Assembly (NCBI GenBank): GCA_018303825.1
Contig: JAGVXK010000010.1
Coordinates: forward strand, 1-36,146
Direction: 5' to 3'
DNA from: Candidatus Pacearchaeota archaeon
Lineage (GTDB): Archaea; Nanobdellota; Nanobdellia; Pacearchaeales; GW2011-AR1
DNA: 36,146 nt
Shown: one piece after another, positions 1-9,297 of the stretch
Layout of the letters: each line of letters opens with the position of its first letter
How positions within the stretch are numbered: position 1 is the stretch's first letter
Position numbers and translations under genes: made by a program
The notes under the pieces: model-generated
Told to the model about the DNA's origin: nothing
What the model saw: only the letters and a program-made list of their open reading frames with translations
The model's database searches: none

Positions 1-34
1 ATTAAATATATATTCTATCGATGATTAATATTAA

Positions 35-1021
35 TTATAACCCGTTGTGATTCAATAGTTTAAGCCACCAGGTGACATTTCTCTTATACCATTCAATTGC
101 CTTGTCAATTCCCTGCTCAAATCCTGTTTCCTGCTTCCATCCAAGAGAATTAATTTTGCTTAAGTCAAGGCTGTATCTTCTGTCATTGAACGGCCTGTCA
201 GGCACATGTAAAATATAATCCTCTGTTTTCCCGAGCTTATTTATCAGCATTTTTGTCAGTTCAAGGTTGCTTATTTCATCATGAGTTCCAATGTTATAAA
301 TTTCTCCTATTTCTCCTTTGTTGAAAACTGCATCCAATGCAGTTGAGACATCATCAACATAAATATATGTTCTGATATTTTTCCCTTCTCCATGCAAAGG
401 AACTTTTCTATCCAAGATGAGATTGCATATAAACCTTGAAATAATTTTTTCAGGATACTGATGAGGACCATAAACATTATTTCCTCTTGTTATGATAATT
501 GGAAGCTTATAAGTCGTGTAATATCCCCTTACTATCATTTCTGCTGCAGCCTTAGAAGCAGAATAAGGGTTGTTTGGAACCAGTTTTGCATCTTCTTTGA
601 AGCTTCCTTCTGTAATATCTCCATAAACCTCATCAGTGCTGACATGAATGAATCTTTTTATCTTGTTCAAATGAGCTGCTTTGTTCAAATGAGCTGCTTC
701 CATCAAGACATGAGTTCCATAAGCATTTGTCTTTGTGAATTCAAGAGAATTGCCAATAGAATTATCAACATGGCTCTCAGCAGCGAGATGAAAGACAACA
801 TCAGTATCTTTCAAAATATAGGTCAGGAAATTCAAGTCACATACATCTCCTCTTACAAATTTATAATTTTGTTTGTCCCTGATTTCCAGGATATTTTCCA
901 GATTTCCAGCATATGTCAGCTTATCAAAAACAGTAAATTCATGTTCAGGATATTTTTTTACCATATATCTTGCAAAATTGCTTCCTATAAATCCCGCACC
1001 ACCTGTAATGAGCATCTTCAT
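35..1021 (-). CDS. rfbB: dTDP-glucose 4,6-dehydratase (extended SDR family)
   Basis: N-terminal GGAGFIGSNFARY Rossmann motif, STDEVYGD, YSASKAAAE and RGNNVYGPHQYPEK motifs typical of dTDP-glucose dehydratases; full-length ORF. Confidence 0.9.
   Translation of the reverse strand: MKMLITGGAGFIGSNFARYMVKKYPEHEFTVFDKLTYAGNLENILEIRDKQNYKFVRGDVCDLNFLTYILKDTDVVFHLAAESHVDNSIGNSLEFTKTNAYGTHVLMEAAHLNKAAHLNKIKRFIHVSTDEVYGDITEGSFKEDAKLVPNNPYSASKAAAEMIVRGYYTTYKLPIIITRGNNVYGPHQYPEKIISRFICNLILDRKVPLHGEGKNIRTYIYVDDVSTALDAVFNKGEIGEIYNIGTHDEISNLELTKMLINKLGKTEDYILHVPDRPFNDRRYSLDLSKINSLGWKQETGFEQGIDKAIEWYKRNVTWWLKLLNHNGL
663..698. repeat. Perfect 18-bp tandem duplication (2 x ttgttcaaatgagctgct) inside the dTDP-glucose dehydratase gene
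   Basis: Copies at 663-680 and 681-698 are identical; encodes AAHLNK-AAHLNK. Confidence 0.95.
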
Positions 1022-1929
1022 TTTTTCACCTCTAATTCTTCCAATCCTTCTTTCATTTTTATTAATCCTTCCCTTAATTTAATCTTGCTTATATCTAGAT
1101 AAAAACTGAAATCATCTCTTGCAACTCCTTCCACTTGTATTTCTTGATTATATTTAAAAACATCCTTAACTTTTCTTGCTATGTCAATCATCTTTATTCC
1201 ATCTCCGCTTCCGACATTGAATGCTTCACCATAATGGCTTTTTTCCGGAATTAAAAGAAGCAAGGCGTCAATAAAATCATCAACATAAAGCACATCTTTA
1301 AGCCTGTTAACATCTCCATTTATTTGCATTTTTCCAAACAAAGCAGAATAAACTAATCCATTAACTAACCCCTTTCTATTAACAAGATTTTCAGAAGGTC
1401 CGTACAGGTTTGCAACTCTTAAACAGATAGTTTTCAATCCTCCCTTTTCATTAAACAGTCGATAATGGTTTTCCGAAAGAACTCTTTCCAATCCATAAGC
1501 CGTTGTTGGCTTCATTTCAGCATCTTCGTTTATTGGCAATTCAGACTCTAGAGAGTATTGCAATCTTGAGCCAACATGCACCAAAATAGGATTGATTTTT
1601 TCCTTAACGCAGAAATTAAGGATGTCAAAATTTAATGTACTGAGAGCATGCTGCCTTGTCACATCTTGCCTGCTTGGAGATATCAAATTAAAAACAATAT
1701 CTGCATTTCTTAAATAGGGTCCTAATTTTATAAAATCTTCGAATGGGTCAAAATAATCTACATCCAGATGCTGATATGCATCCTGTTCATCTTTTCTTGC
1801 CCTGCTGACAACGCTTGGCTTTGCATGAAGCCAAAATAATCTTTTAAGAAGGTTTTCCCCGATAAAACCGAAGCCCCCGAGAAGGAGCACTTTCTTCTCA
1901 TGATAGAATTCCGTATCTATTTTAGTCAT
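1018..1929 (-). CDS. NAD-dependent epimerase/dehydratase (SDR family)
   Basis: LLGGFGFIGENL Rossmann motif, YGLERVLSE (YxxxK-like region), RVANLYGP; overlaps the next gene by 4 bp. Confidence 0.8.
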   Translation of the reverse strand: MTKIDTEFYHEKKVLLLGGFGFIGENLLKRLFWLHAKPSVVSRARKDEQDAYQHLDVDYFDPFEDFIKLGPYLRNADIVFNLISPSRQDVTRQHALSTLNFDILNFCVKEKINPILVHVGSRLQYSLESELPINEDAEMKPTTAYGLERVLSENHYRLFNEKGGLKTICLRVANLYGPSENLVNRKGLVNGLVYSALFGKMQINGDVNRLKDVLYVDDFIDALLLLIPEKSHYGEAFNVGSGDGIKMIDIARKVKDVFKYNQEIQVEGVARDDFSFYLDISKIKLREGLIKMKEGLEELEVKK

Positions 1930-2044
1930 TTCTTCCCAAATAAAATCCAGTTTATAAACATTATATACTCTTCATAATATATCTTAAAATCAGGCAATCT
2001 TTCAAATAAATAGATTTATTAAAACCCCTTTTCATCCAAAGATT

Positions 2045-3028
2045 ATGGAGATAGGCATGCAATTAATGGATTCCTGGATTGCCTTATTGAAGGAATCAAA
2101 AGGGAGTGTTTATCAAAGCCCCGAATGGGCAAAATCCCTTGAAATGGATGGCAAGAAGCCTACACTGATAGTAATAGAAGAATCTGGTCAGTTAAAAGCA
2201 AGCCTCCTTGCATTCGAACAGGAAATAATAACTCCTCTTGGAAAGAAAAAAATCTTATTCTCTGAGGGTACTCCACTGTTCAAAGACGAGCAGTCAGGCT
2301 TGGAAATCCTCTCCAAATTCAGGCAGGAAAGCAAAAAATACTTTTATGGGCTTATCCGTCCTACAGTTATTAACCAAAAAAAAGACATTTTTGAAAAAGC
2401 AGGGTATAAAACAGTCTCAGACAGCACAATCCTTGTTTCTCTGGAGAAAGATAAGGAATTTTTGTGGAATTCTCTTGAGAAGAAGTCTGCAAGATGGGGT
2501 GTCAAGACAGCTGAGAAAAACAATCTAGAATTTCAGGAGCTAAAAACAGAAAGCGAAATAAGTGAATTCTATAAATTATACAAGAAAACCGCTCACGATG
2601 GTGGTTTCAAGGAAAAGTCTCCGGATTTCTTGAAAGAATTGACAAAGTCAAGGGAAAGAGCAAGATTATTTTTGATAAAAAAAGAAAATAAAATAATCGC
2701 AGGTGGAATTATCTTAATAGATAATGATTATACAATACTTAATTTGACAGCGGCGAGCGATGAAGGCTATAAACTGCAGGCAATGCCTTTTCTTTACTGG
2801 AATCTGATTCTTTTCTCGAAATCTCTTGGTAAGGCTTACTTTGACTTGGGTGGTTATGACAAAAATGCAAAGCAAGGGGAAAAAATATACAACATAAATA
2901 AATTCAAAGAAAACTTCGGGGGAGATATTGTAGAACAGCCACATTGCTCAACCAATTCAAAATATACATTAATACGAAGCCTGATGAAAAGGTTTAAGAT
3001 AATTAAAAGGTTTTACAAGAAGAAGTAA
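2045..3028 (+). CDS. FemAB-like / GNAT-fold aminoacyl (peptidyl) transferase-like protein
   Basis: N-terminal SKGSVYQSPEWAKSLEMDGKKP and C-terminal YFDLGGYDKNAKQGEKIYNINKFKENFGG resemble FemAB/BioF2-like acyltransferases. Start may be 2057. Confidence 0.7.
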   Translation: MEIGMQLMDSWIALLKESKGSVYQSPEWAKSLEMDGKKPTLIVIEESGQLKASLLAFEQEIITPLGKKKILFSEGTPLFKDEQSGLEILSKFRQESKKYFYGLIRPTVINQKKDIFEKAGYKTVSDSTILVSLEKDKEFLWNSLEKKSARWGVKTAEKNNLEFQELKTESEISEFYKLYKKTAHDGGFKEKSPDFLKELTKSRERARLFLIKKENKIIAGGIILIDNDYTILNLTAASDEGYKLQAMPFLYWNLILFSKSLGKAYFDLGGYDKNAKQGEKIYNINKFKENFGGDIVEQPHCSTNSKYTLIRSLMKRFKIIKRFYKKK

Positions 3029-3126
3029 AGTAAATAAAAATTAAAGAACAAAACTAATAATAAAATAAATAGAAAAGATATAAATTAAATAAACAACAAG
3101 ATAATAAAATCAATCAAAAATATAAA

Positions 3127-4191
3127 ATGAAAAATAAAATCGCTAATAAGAATCCGAGAGTTCTGATGATTGGACTTACTGTTCCAGAGGAAGGAGGCAG
3201 CGAGAGGCATATTTATGAAATCTCCTCAAGAATGTCAAACTGCACTGTTCTCACTCAAAAAGGCTCTTTATGCAAGAACAAAATAGAAATTCCAGTCATA
3301 AGAAAATCCTTATTTTTAAGAAATATTTCTTTTGCATTGATGTGCTATCTTTACATGTTTAAACTCCTTCTTTTCAAGAAAGAATTTGATGTGATTCATA
3401 TTCATGAGAATCTTCTTTATTTTCTTGCTCCGATTTTAGGAATAAGATATGAAACTGTCATCACAGTGCATGGATTCCAGGGATTCAAGTTCCATGATAG
3501 GAAATATCTCTGGTTTTTCTTTAAGTGGGCATTATTGAGAGCAGATAAAATAATAACTCACGGATTTTATGAAACGCAATTGCTTAAAAAATTGCATAAT
3601 GATGTCAATAACATTCCAGATGGTGTTGACTTGGACATATACAAGAGAATAACTCCTAAAATAGAGAAAAAAATCTCCTTTGTAGGAAGAGTCCACGAAC
3701 AAAAAGGAATAATTTATCTTCTTGATGCTTTTGAGATTGTTTCAAGGAGATTTCCAGATTACAAGTTTGAGATAATAGCAAAGAAAAATGATTTCCAGAG
3801 AGAATTGGCAAGGAAACACACTAACAAAAGGATAATTTGGAGGGGATTCATCTTAGATAGGAGGCAATTGTTCAAAGAAATAGCTTCCTCTGAGATTCTT
3901 ATCTATCCCTCTCTATGGGAAGCAGTTCCTTGGCCAGCCCTGTTAGAGGGCCTTGCTTCAGGAAGGCCTGTTATTGCCTCTGTCATTTACGGCCTTGACA
4001 GATACTTCAAAAACAACAAAGAAATTCTTTTTGTTAAGCCAAAAAACTCGAATGAGATAGCAAATTCAGTAATCAAGCTCATAAAGAACAAAAAACTGGC
4101 AAGTAAAATAGGAAAAAACGCCAAAAAAACCCTTGAAGGATATGGCTTGGATGTTGCCGCCAGAAAGATTTATAATTATTATTCTTCTTAG
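3127..4191 (+). CDS. Glycosyltransferase family 4
   Basis: EEGGSERHIYE N-terminus, NIPDGVDLDIY, SFVGRVHEQKGI, C-terminal E-x7-E region (LWEAVPWPALLEGLASGRPVIAS). Confidence 0.85.
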   Translation: MKNKIANKNPRVLMIGLTVPEEGGSERHIYEISSRMSNCTVLTQKGSLCKNKIEIPVIRKSLFLRNISFALMCYLYMFKLLLFKKEFDVIHIHENLLYFLAPILGIRYETVITVHGFQGFKFHDRKYLWFFFKWALLRADKIITHGFYETQLLKKLHNDVNNIPDGVDLDIYKRITPKIEKKISFVGRVHEQKGIIYLLDAFEIVSRRFPDYKFEIIAKKNDFQRELARKHTNKRIIWRGFILDRRQLFKEIASSEILIYPSLWEAVPWPALLEGLASGRPVIASVIYGLDRYFKNNKEILFVKPKNSNEIANSVIKLIKNKKLASKIGKNAKKTLEGYGLDVAARKIYNYYSS

Positions 4192-4197
4192 ACTTGA

Positions 4198-4938
4198 ATG
4201 AAATTCTGCTTTACAATTGATACAGAAAAAGATTACAAGACTGGAAGCTATGAATCTCTTGTTTCTGGATTCAGGAAGCTACAGCCCATATTGGCGAAGC
4301 ATCATATAAGACCCACTTTGTTTGTTACCTGCGATTGCATAGAAAAATATCCCAAACTATTCAATGAATTCAAGAAGAGGGGGTGGGAAATCTCCCTTCA
4401 TGGCTACAGGCATCTAAGATTTGACGAAATGAACAAGAAGCAGAAGGAGGAAAATCTTAATAAGGCGATAAAGTGCTTTAAAAAATACCTTAAAACTTCT
4501 CCAATAGGATTAAGAGCTCCGCAATTCTCTTCAGATTATGAATTAATTCTTCTTGCAAACAAGAAAGGCTTTTCCTATGACTCATCGATAGTCCAATTTC
4601 CCCCATCACAGTTTATTTTCTTCAGAAGCAAGCTTCCCTTATTTCTAAAACAGATGAAATTTAAGAGTTTGATAAAAAAGAACAACTTAAAGATTAAGGA
4701 AATTCCCTCCTCCTCATTCATCCTTCCAATAAGTGTCTTTAGTTTGAGAAAATTGCCTTTCTTCATATTCAGAATTCTTGCCAGGCTCTCAATTATGATA
4801 AGAAAAGACTCCTCTCTTGTCTTCCTTTCCCACAGCTATGAGTTTAATGATAAAGTAATAGCAAAAATAGACAAGTTTCTTAATCTATATAAAGACTCAT
4901 TCTTCATAACAATGAGCGAGCTTTCAAAACTCCAATAA
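4198..4938 (+). CDS. Polysaccharide deacetylase (NodB-homology, CE4-like)
   Basis: FTIDTEKD, RPTLFVTCDCIEKYP, GWEISLHGYRHLRFDEM (HxxxH-type motif), RAPQFSSDYE. Confidence 0.85.
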   Translation: MKFCFTIDTEKDYKTGSYESLVSGFRKLQPILAKHHIRPTLFVTCDCIEKYPKLFNEFKKRGWEISLHGYRHLRFDEMNKKQKEENLNKAIKCFKKYLKTSPIGLRAPQFSSDYELILLANKKGFSYDSSIVQFPPSQFIFFRSKLPLFLKQMKFKSLIKKNNLKIKEIPSSSFILPISVFSLRKLPFFIFRILARLSIMIRKDSSLVFLSHSYEFNDKVIAKIDKFLNLYKDSFFITMSELSKLQ

Positions 4939-4982
4939 AAAACATAAATAAAATAAAAATAGAATAAAGTTAAAGACATAGG

Positions 4983-6200
4983 ATGATAAAACAAAATATT
5001 AAGACAAACATGAAAAAAATTAAAAATAAAAATCAAAAGAAAATCCTGTTCACTTGCACATATTCCTCTGGAATTTCAGGAGTTTGGAACAGAGTTTATA
5101 ATGTTTCCAGAGAATTAATAAAAAGAAGCTGGGAAGTTTATGTTTTTTCCTCTAATCTTGAGGCAGGAACACTAAAAGAAGTAAAAAGTGAAGAAATAGT
5201 CGATGGTATTCATTGCTTCAGATTCAAAGTTAAATCAAGGTTTGGAAGTAAAAATGCTTATGGCTATAATTCGAACGAATTAAACAGAGCATTTGATAAA
5301 ATAAATCCTAACATAGTTGACTGTCAGACTTTTAGGCACCTAGAGGGTAATGTTGTTGCAAAGAGATGCGCAGAACTGAAGATTCCCTGCTTTCTCACTA
5401 CCCATGCCTCATTTGTAAACGTAAAAGTTCGGGGCCTCTGGCTTTCTACACTAACAAACATGTATGATGTCCTTTTTGCGAGGGCTCAATTAAGAAGATT
5501 CAAAAAAATAATAGCTATAACAAAATGGGAATATCCTTATCTGCACAAACTGGGAATAGAAAACAATAAGATTGAATATGTTCCGAATGGAATACCAAAG
5601 GAATTTTTCATAAAAAAACAAAGAATCACAAAAGCAAAAGGAAAAGTGAAAAAAATACTTTTTTTTGGAAGGATAGCTCCTGTAAAAGACATCGAAACCC
5701 TAATAAAAGCCTTTTCAGTCATCCAAAAAAACAGAGAATCAGGAGATTACAGGGACATTAAGCTAGATATTATAGGTCCCTCGGAAATATCTTACAAAAA
5801 CAAACTCTTAAAGTTAATCAATGAATTAAAAGTCAAGAATATTTCATTTAAAGGTGCGGTATACAAAGTAAATGATAAAGTAAAAACTTATCAAAGTGCG
5901 GGTATATTTGTCCTGCCTTCAAAAAGAGAAGGGATGCCTCAATCACTTATAGAATCCATGTCATCTGGAAATATTGTCATCGCTTCAGATATTATAGCAT
6001 GCAAAGAGCTTGTTAGAAACGGAGAAAATGGATTTTTGTTTGAGCAGGGCGATGCATCAGACCTTGCTAATAAAATTGAATACATAATAAAAAATTACAG
6101 AAAGCTCAATGAAATATCTAAGAGTGCAATCTCATTTTCTTCCAATTTTAAATGGGATAAAATAGTGGACAAACTTGAAAATCTGTATATAAATGCTTAA
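4983..6200 (+). CDS. Glycosyltransferase family 4
   Basis: YVPNGIPKEFF, ILFFGRIAPVKDIETLIKAF, LPSKREGMPQSLIESMSSGNIVIAS. Confidence 0.87.
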   Translation: MIKQNIKTNMKKIKNKNQKKILFTCTYSSGISGVWNRVYNVSRELIKRSWEVYVFSSNLEAGTLKEVKSEEIVDGIHCFRFKVKSRFGSKNAYGYNSNELNRAFDKINPNIVDCQTFRHLEGNVVAKRCAELKIPCFLTTHASFVNVKVRGLWLSTLTNMYDVLFARAQLRRFKKIIAITKWEYPYLHKLGIENNKIEYVPNGIPKEFFIKKQRITKAKGKVKKILFFGRIAPVKDIETLIKAFSVIQKNRESGDYRDIKLDIIGPSEISYKNKLLKLINELKVKNISFKGAVYKVNDKVKTYQSAGIFVLPSKREGMPQSLIESMSSGNIVIASDIIACKELVRNGENGFLFEQGDASDLANKIEYIIKNYRKLNEISKSAISFSSNFKWDKIVDKLENLYINA

Positions 6201-6224
6201 ATAAGAACCATTTTCCAGTCTAAT

Positions 6225-7577
6225 ATGAGGATATCTATATTCGGACTTGGTTATGTGGGAATTGTAAGTGCTGCCTGCCTTTCTCATCTTGGACACACCA
6301 TTATTGGAGTTGATATCGCCAAATATAAAGTTGATTTAATAAACAAAGGAATTTTGCCGATTAAAGAGAAAAATCTTGACAAATTAATCTCTAAAGCTAT
6401 GAGGGAAAAGCTCTTGAAGGCCACAACAAGCACAAAAGATGCAATTCTAAGCTCAGATATTTCATTTATATGCGTTGGCACACCCCCAAAAAGAAATGGT
6501 GACTTAGATCTTTCAGCACTTGAATCAGTTTGCGGGGAAATTGGCTCAGCTTTAAGGGCAAAGGGAAGCAAAGAAGGAAGATTAAATCATATCATTGTAA
6601 TAAGAAGCACGATGTTTCCCGGTTCTTTAAGTATTCTAAAAAATATTCTTGAGAAATCTTCTGGAAAAAAAGAAGGCCTAGATTTTTATCTTGCAACAAA
6701 CCCAGAATTTCTTCGAGAAGGCTCAGCAATAAAAGATTTCTTCAAAGCACCATATATTGTTGTTGGCTCTGAAAATAAGGAAGTGGGAAAAAAAGTTTTT
6801 TCGATTTACTCTGGAATCCATACAAAGAAATTTATAGTAAAGCCAGAAATAGCTCAGATGATAAAATATGCAAGCAACTCATTCCATGCATTAAAAGTTA
6901 CTTTTGCAAATGAAATAGGCTCTGTATGCAAAGAACTTGGAATCGATGGGAAAAAACTCATGGGATTATTCTGCGAGGATAATCAGTTGAACATTTCAAG
7001 CTATTACCTCAAGCCCGGATTTGCCTATGGAGGAAGTTGCCTTCCAAAAGACCTTGCAGCATTGAAAAATAATGCAAATAATTTAAAGTTAAACACTCCA
7101 TTGCTGGATTCTATATCCTTAAGCAATTTAGAGCACATAAAAAGAGGCATAAGCCTTATAGAATCAAAAAAGAAAAAGAAAATAGGTATTTTAGGAATTA
7201 CTTTTAAGGCAGACACAGATGATATAAGAGGAAATCCTATTCTTTATATCATAAACACTCTGTTAAATAAAGATTATAAAATAAAAATCTTTGATCCCTT
7301 AATAAGTGATTTAAATCTAAAGAATATTTCAAATAGTTATAGAAAGGAAGTTTATGACCTTGTCTGCAGGGAAAATCTCAAGGATAAGATTGTTGATATC
7401 AGCAATCTCTTCTCAGATATAGATTCTGTACTTAAACAAGACATCATAATCGTTTCAAACCAGGACAAGTCTCTCAAGAAATACTTAATCAATTTAAATG
7501 AAAATCAATCAATTATCGATTTGCAGGGAATTTTTATAAAAGAAAAGTTCAAGTCAAAGTATATCTCTCTTAATTAA
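6225..7577 (+). CDS. UDP-glucose/GDP-mannose dehydrogenase family protein
   Basis: MRISIFGLGYVGIVSAACLSHLGH, CVGTPPKRNGDLD, NPEFLREGSAIKDF, GFAYGGSCLPKDLAAL, GITFKADTDDIRGNP. Confidence 0.93.
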   Translation: MRISIFGLGYVGIVSAACLSHLGHTIIGVDIAKYKVDLINKGILPIKEKNLDKLISKAMREKLLKATTSTKDAILSSDISFICVGTPPKRNGDLDLSALESVCGEIGSALRAKGSKEGRLNHIIVIRSTMFPGSLSILKNILEKSSGKKEGLDFYLATNPEFLREGSAIKDFFKAPYIVVGSENKEVGKKVFSIYSGIHTKKFIVKPEIAQMIKYASNSFHALKVTFANEIGSVCKELGIDGKKLMGLFCEDNQLNISSYYLKPGFAYGGSCLPKDLAALKNNANNLKLNTPLLDSISLSNLEHIKRGISLIESKKKKKIGILGITFKADTDDIRGNPILYIINTLLNKDYKIKIFDPLISDLNLKNISNSYRKEVYDLVCRENLKDKIVDISNLFSDIDSVLKQDIIIVSNQDKSLKKYLINLNENQSIIDLQGIFIKEKFKSKYISLN

Positions 7578-7607
7578 CTTAATAAACCTGAAATCCTAGA
7601 AACAAAG

Positions 7608-8474
7608 ATGATAACCTTGGGTATTCCAACCTTTAATGAAGAAAGAGTAATTGCAAATGCAATAAAATCAGCTCTTTCACAGCTGTCGAAGAAGGATGAA
7701 TTGATTGTAGTTGCTTCAGGCTGCACTGATAATACTGTCCCCGAAATAAGAAAATTAATGAAGAAAGACAGAAGGATAGAGCTTATAATTGAAAGCGAAA
7801 GAAAAGGAAAAGCCTCTGCTCTTAACTTAATAATAAAAAATGCAAAAGGCGATATAATTGTCCAGACAGATGGTGATGCCATTTTGGAAAAAAACGCAAT
7901 TCAATATCTTCTTGGCCATTTTGAAAACAAAAAAGTTGGCGCTGTATCTGGAAATCCAATTCCACTCATCCCAAAAAGCAATTTATTTTATGATTGGACT
8001 ATAATGAGCTACAAAAAAAGCGGAGAAATAAGAGAAAGGCAATATCATGAAGGCAATTTTTGGCATCTTTCAGGATATCTTCTTGCCTTTAGGAAAAAAG
8101 CCTTACAAGCTGTTCCATTTGCAAAAGGGGCAGTAGACGCTTGGATGGGAAGGATAGTAAGGGAAAATGGTTATACTCTCGCATATGAGCCAAGAGCAAA
8201 AGTTTATGTCAAAGCTCCCCTCACGATTAGGGATTTTGTAAATCAAAAAGCCAGAGTCAGAGCAGGATATTATCTTCTTCCTAAAGGACCAAGGACAATG
8301 CGCGAAGAAATCTTCTATCTCCCAAAAGAATTATTTAAAGTGCCGGTAGAAAGATGGACTCAATTCATTCTTTCCGGTTTTATATATGCATACAGCTGGT
8401 TTAAAGGATATTATCTTGCCAAGACAAACGCATCATTAAGCAAGATTTGGAAAATACCCTATTCAACAAAATAA
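7608..8474 (+). CDS. Glycosyltransferase family 2
   Basis: LGIPTFNEERVIANAIKSALSQ, ASGCTDNTVPEIRKL, QTDGDAILEKNA (DxD). Confidence 0.85.
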   Translation: MITLGIPTFNEERVIANAIKSALSQLSKKDELIVVASGCTDNTVPEIRKLMKKDRRIELIIESERKGKASALNLIIKNAKGDIIVQTDGDAILEKNAIQYLLGHFENKKVGAVSGNPIPLIPKSNLFYDWTIMSYKKSGEIRERQYHEGNFWHLSGYLLAFRKKALQAVPFAKGAVDAWMGRIVRENGYTLAYEPRAKVYVKAPLTIRDFVNQKARVRAGYYLLPKGPRTMREEIFYLPKELFKVPVERWTQFILSGFIYAYSWFKGYYLAKTNASLSKIWKIPYSTK

Positions 8475-8507
8475 AAGCTTTTAAACTAGTTTTGACCAAT
8501 TAAAACA

Positions 8508-9120
8508 ATGAAGTTAAATATAGGTTGCGAAAATGAATACAAAAAAGGATGGGTTAACTTAGATGTCAACAAGGAAGTAAAAGCAGATGTATACTTTGAC
8601 TTGAGCAAATTGCCGGACAAAAAGCTGCCATTTAAGGACAGTCAATTTGATGAAATCCTATGCAGCCATGTGCTTGAGCATGTAGATGATGTTGAGGGCG
8701 TGATGAATGAGATTTATAGGATAGGGGGGGGGAGGATGCAAGATTTACATAGCCGCCCCATATGCCTCAAATCCATTCGGTTTATCCCAATTAGACCACA
8801 AACGGCCCGGATTTAGCTATTTCACTTTTGGAGAATGGTGGTGCAATAAGGGTCTGTATCCTATTTTTAGAACATTAAAGAGAAAAATAATATTTACTAG
8901 GACAAGATTGCTTTTCTTAAACAAAATAATAAATCCCTTGATAAATGCTTCTCCAGAATTTTATGAAAGATTTATGAGTTATTTAATTCCTGCTTCTGAA
9001 ATTTTGTTTATACTCCAAGTTATAAAGGACAAAGATATAATAAACAAAAGGACGGCGGAGATAAAAGAACATGAGGCAGAATATACTATAGACACATACG
9101 AACATATAAAAAACGACTGA
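8508..9120 (+). pseudogene. SAM-dependent methyltransferase, interrupted by a frameshift at a 9-G tract
   Basis: Frame 1 (8508-8816) encodes LNIGCENEYKKGWVNLDVN...FDEILCSHVLEHVDDVEGVMNEIYRIGG. After G9 at 8724-8732 homology continues in the other frame (CKIYIAAPYASNPFGLSQLDHKRPGFSYFTFGEWW...) in phase with ORF 8908-9120. Confidence 0.85.
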
Positions 9121-9297
9121 TTATTACATAAGCTTGTGTTAACTTAAAAGGTGATGACTAATTTTCCCTTCAGTATTTTATGAAATATCTTAAACGAACT
9201 TTAATAGTTTATCGTCGTTATTTTGAGGTTTATCACCAATTAGTTTAACAATACCTTACATAACAACAAATAAAAACCCCATTTATTTAAGTCTATA

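Noticed and set aside
873-1082. 69-aa plus-strand ORF
   Set aside because: Antisense to the epimerase/dehydratase genes; no support.
461-1102. 213-aa plus-strand ORF opposite the dTDP-glucose dehydratase gene
   Set aside because: Antisense to a well-supported gene; Cys/Ser/Ile-rich translation with no family resemblance.
3029-3126. A-rich, C/G-poor intergenic stretch considered as a special element
   Set aside because: Consistent with a simple AT-rich promoter/leader region; no repeat unit or structure beyond composition.
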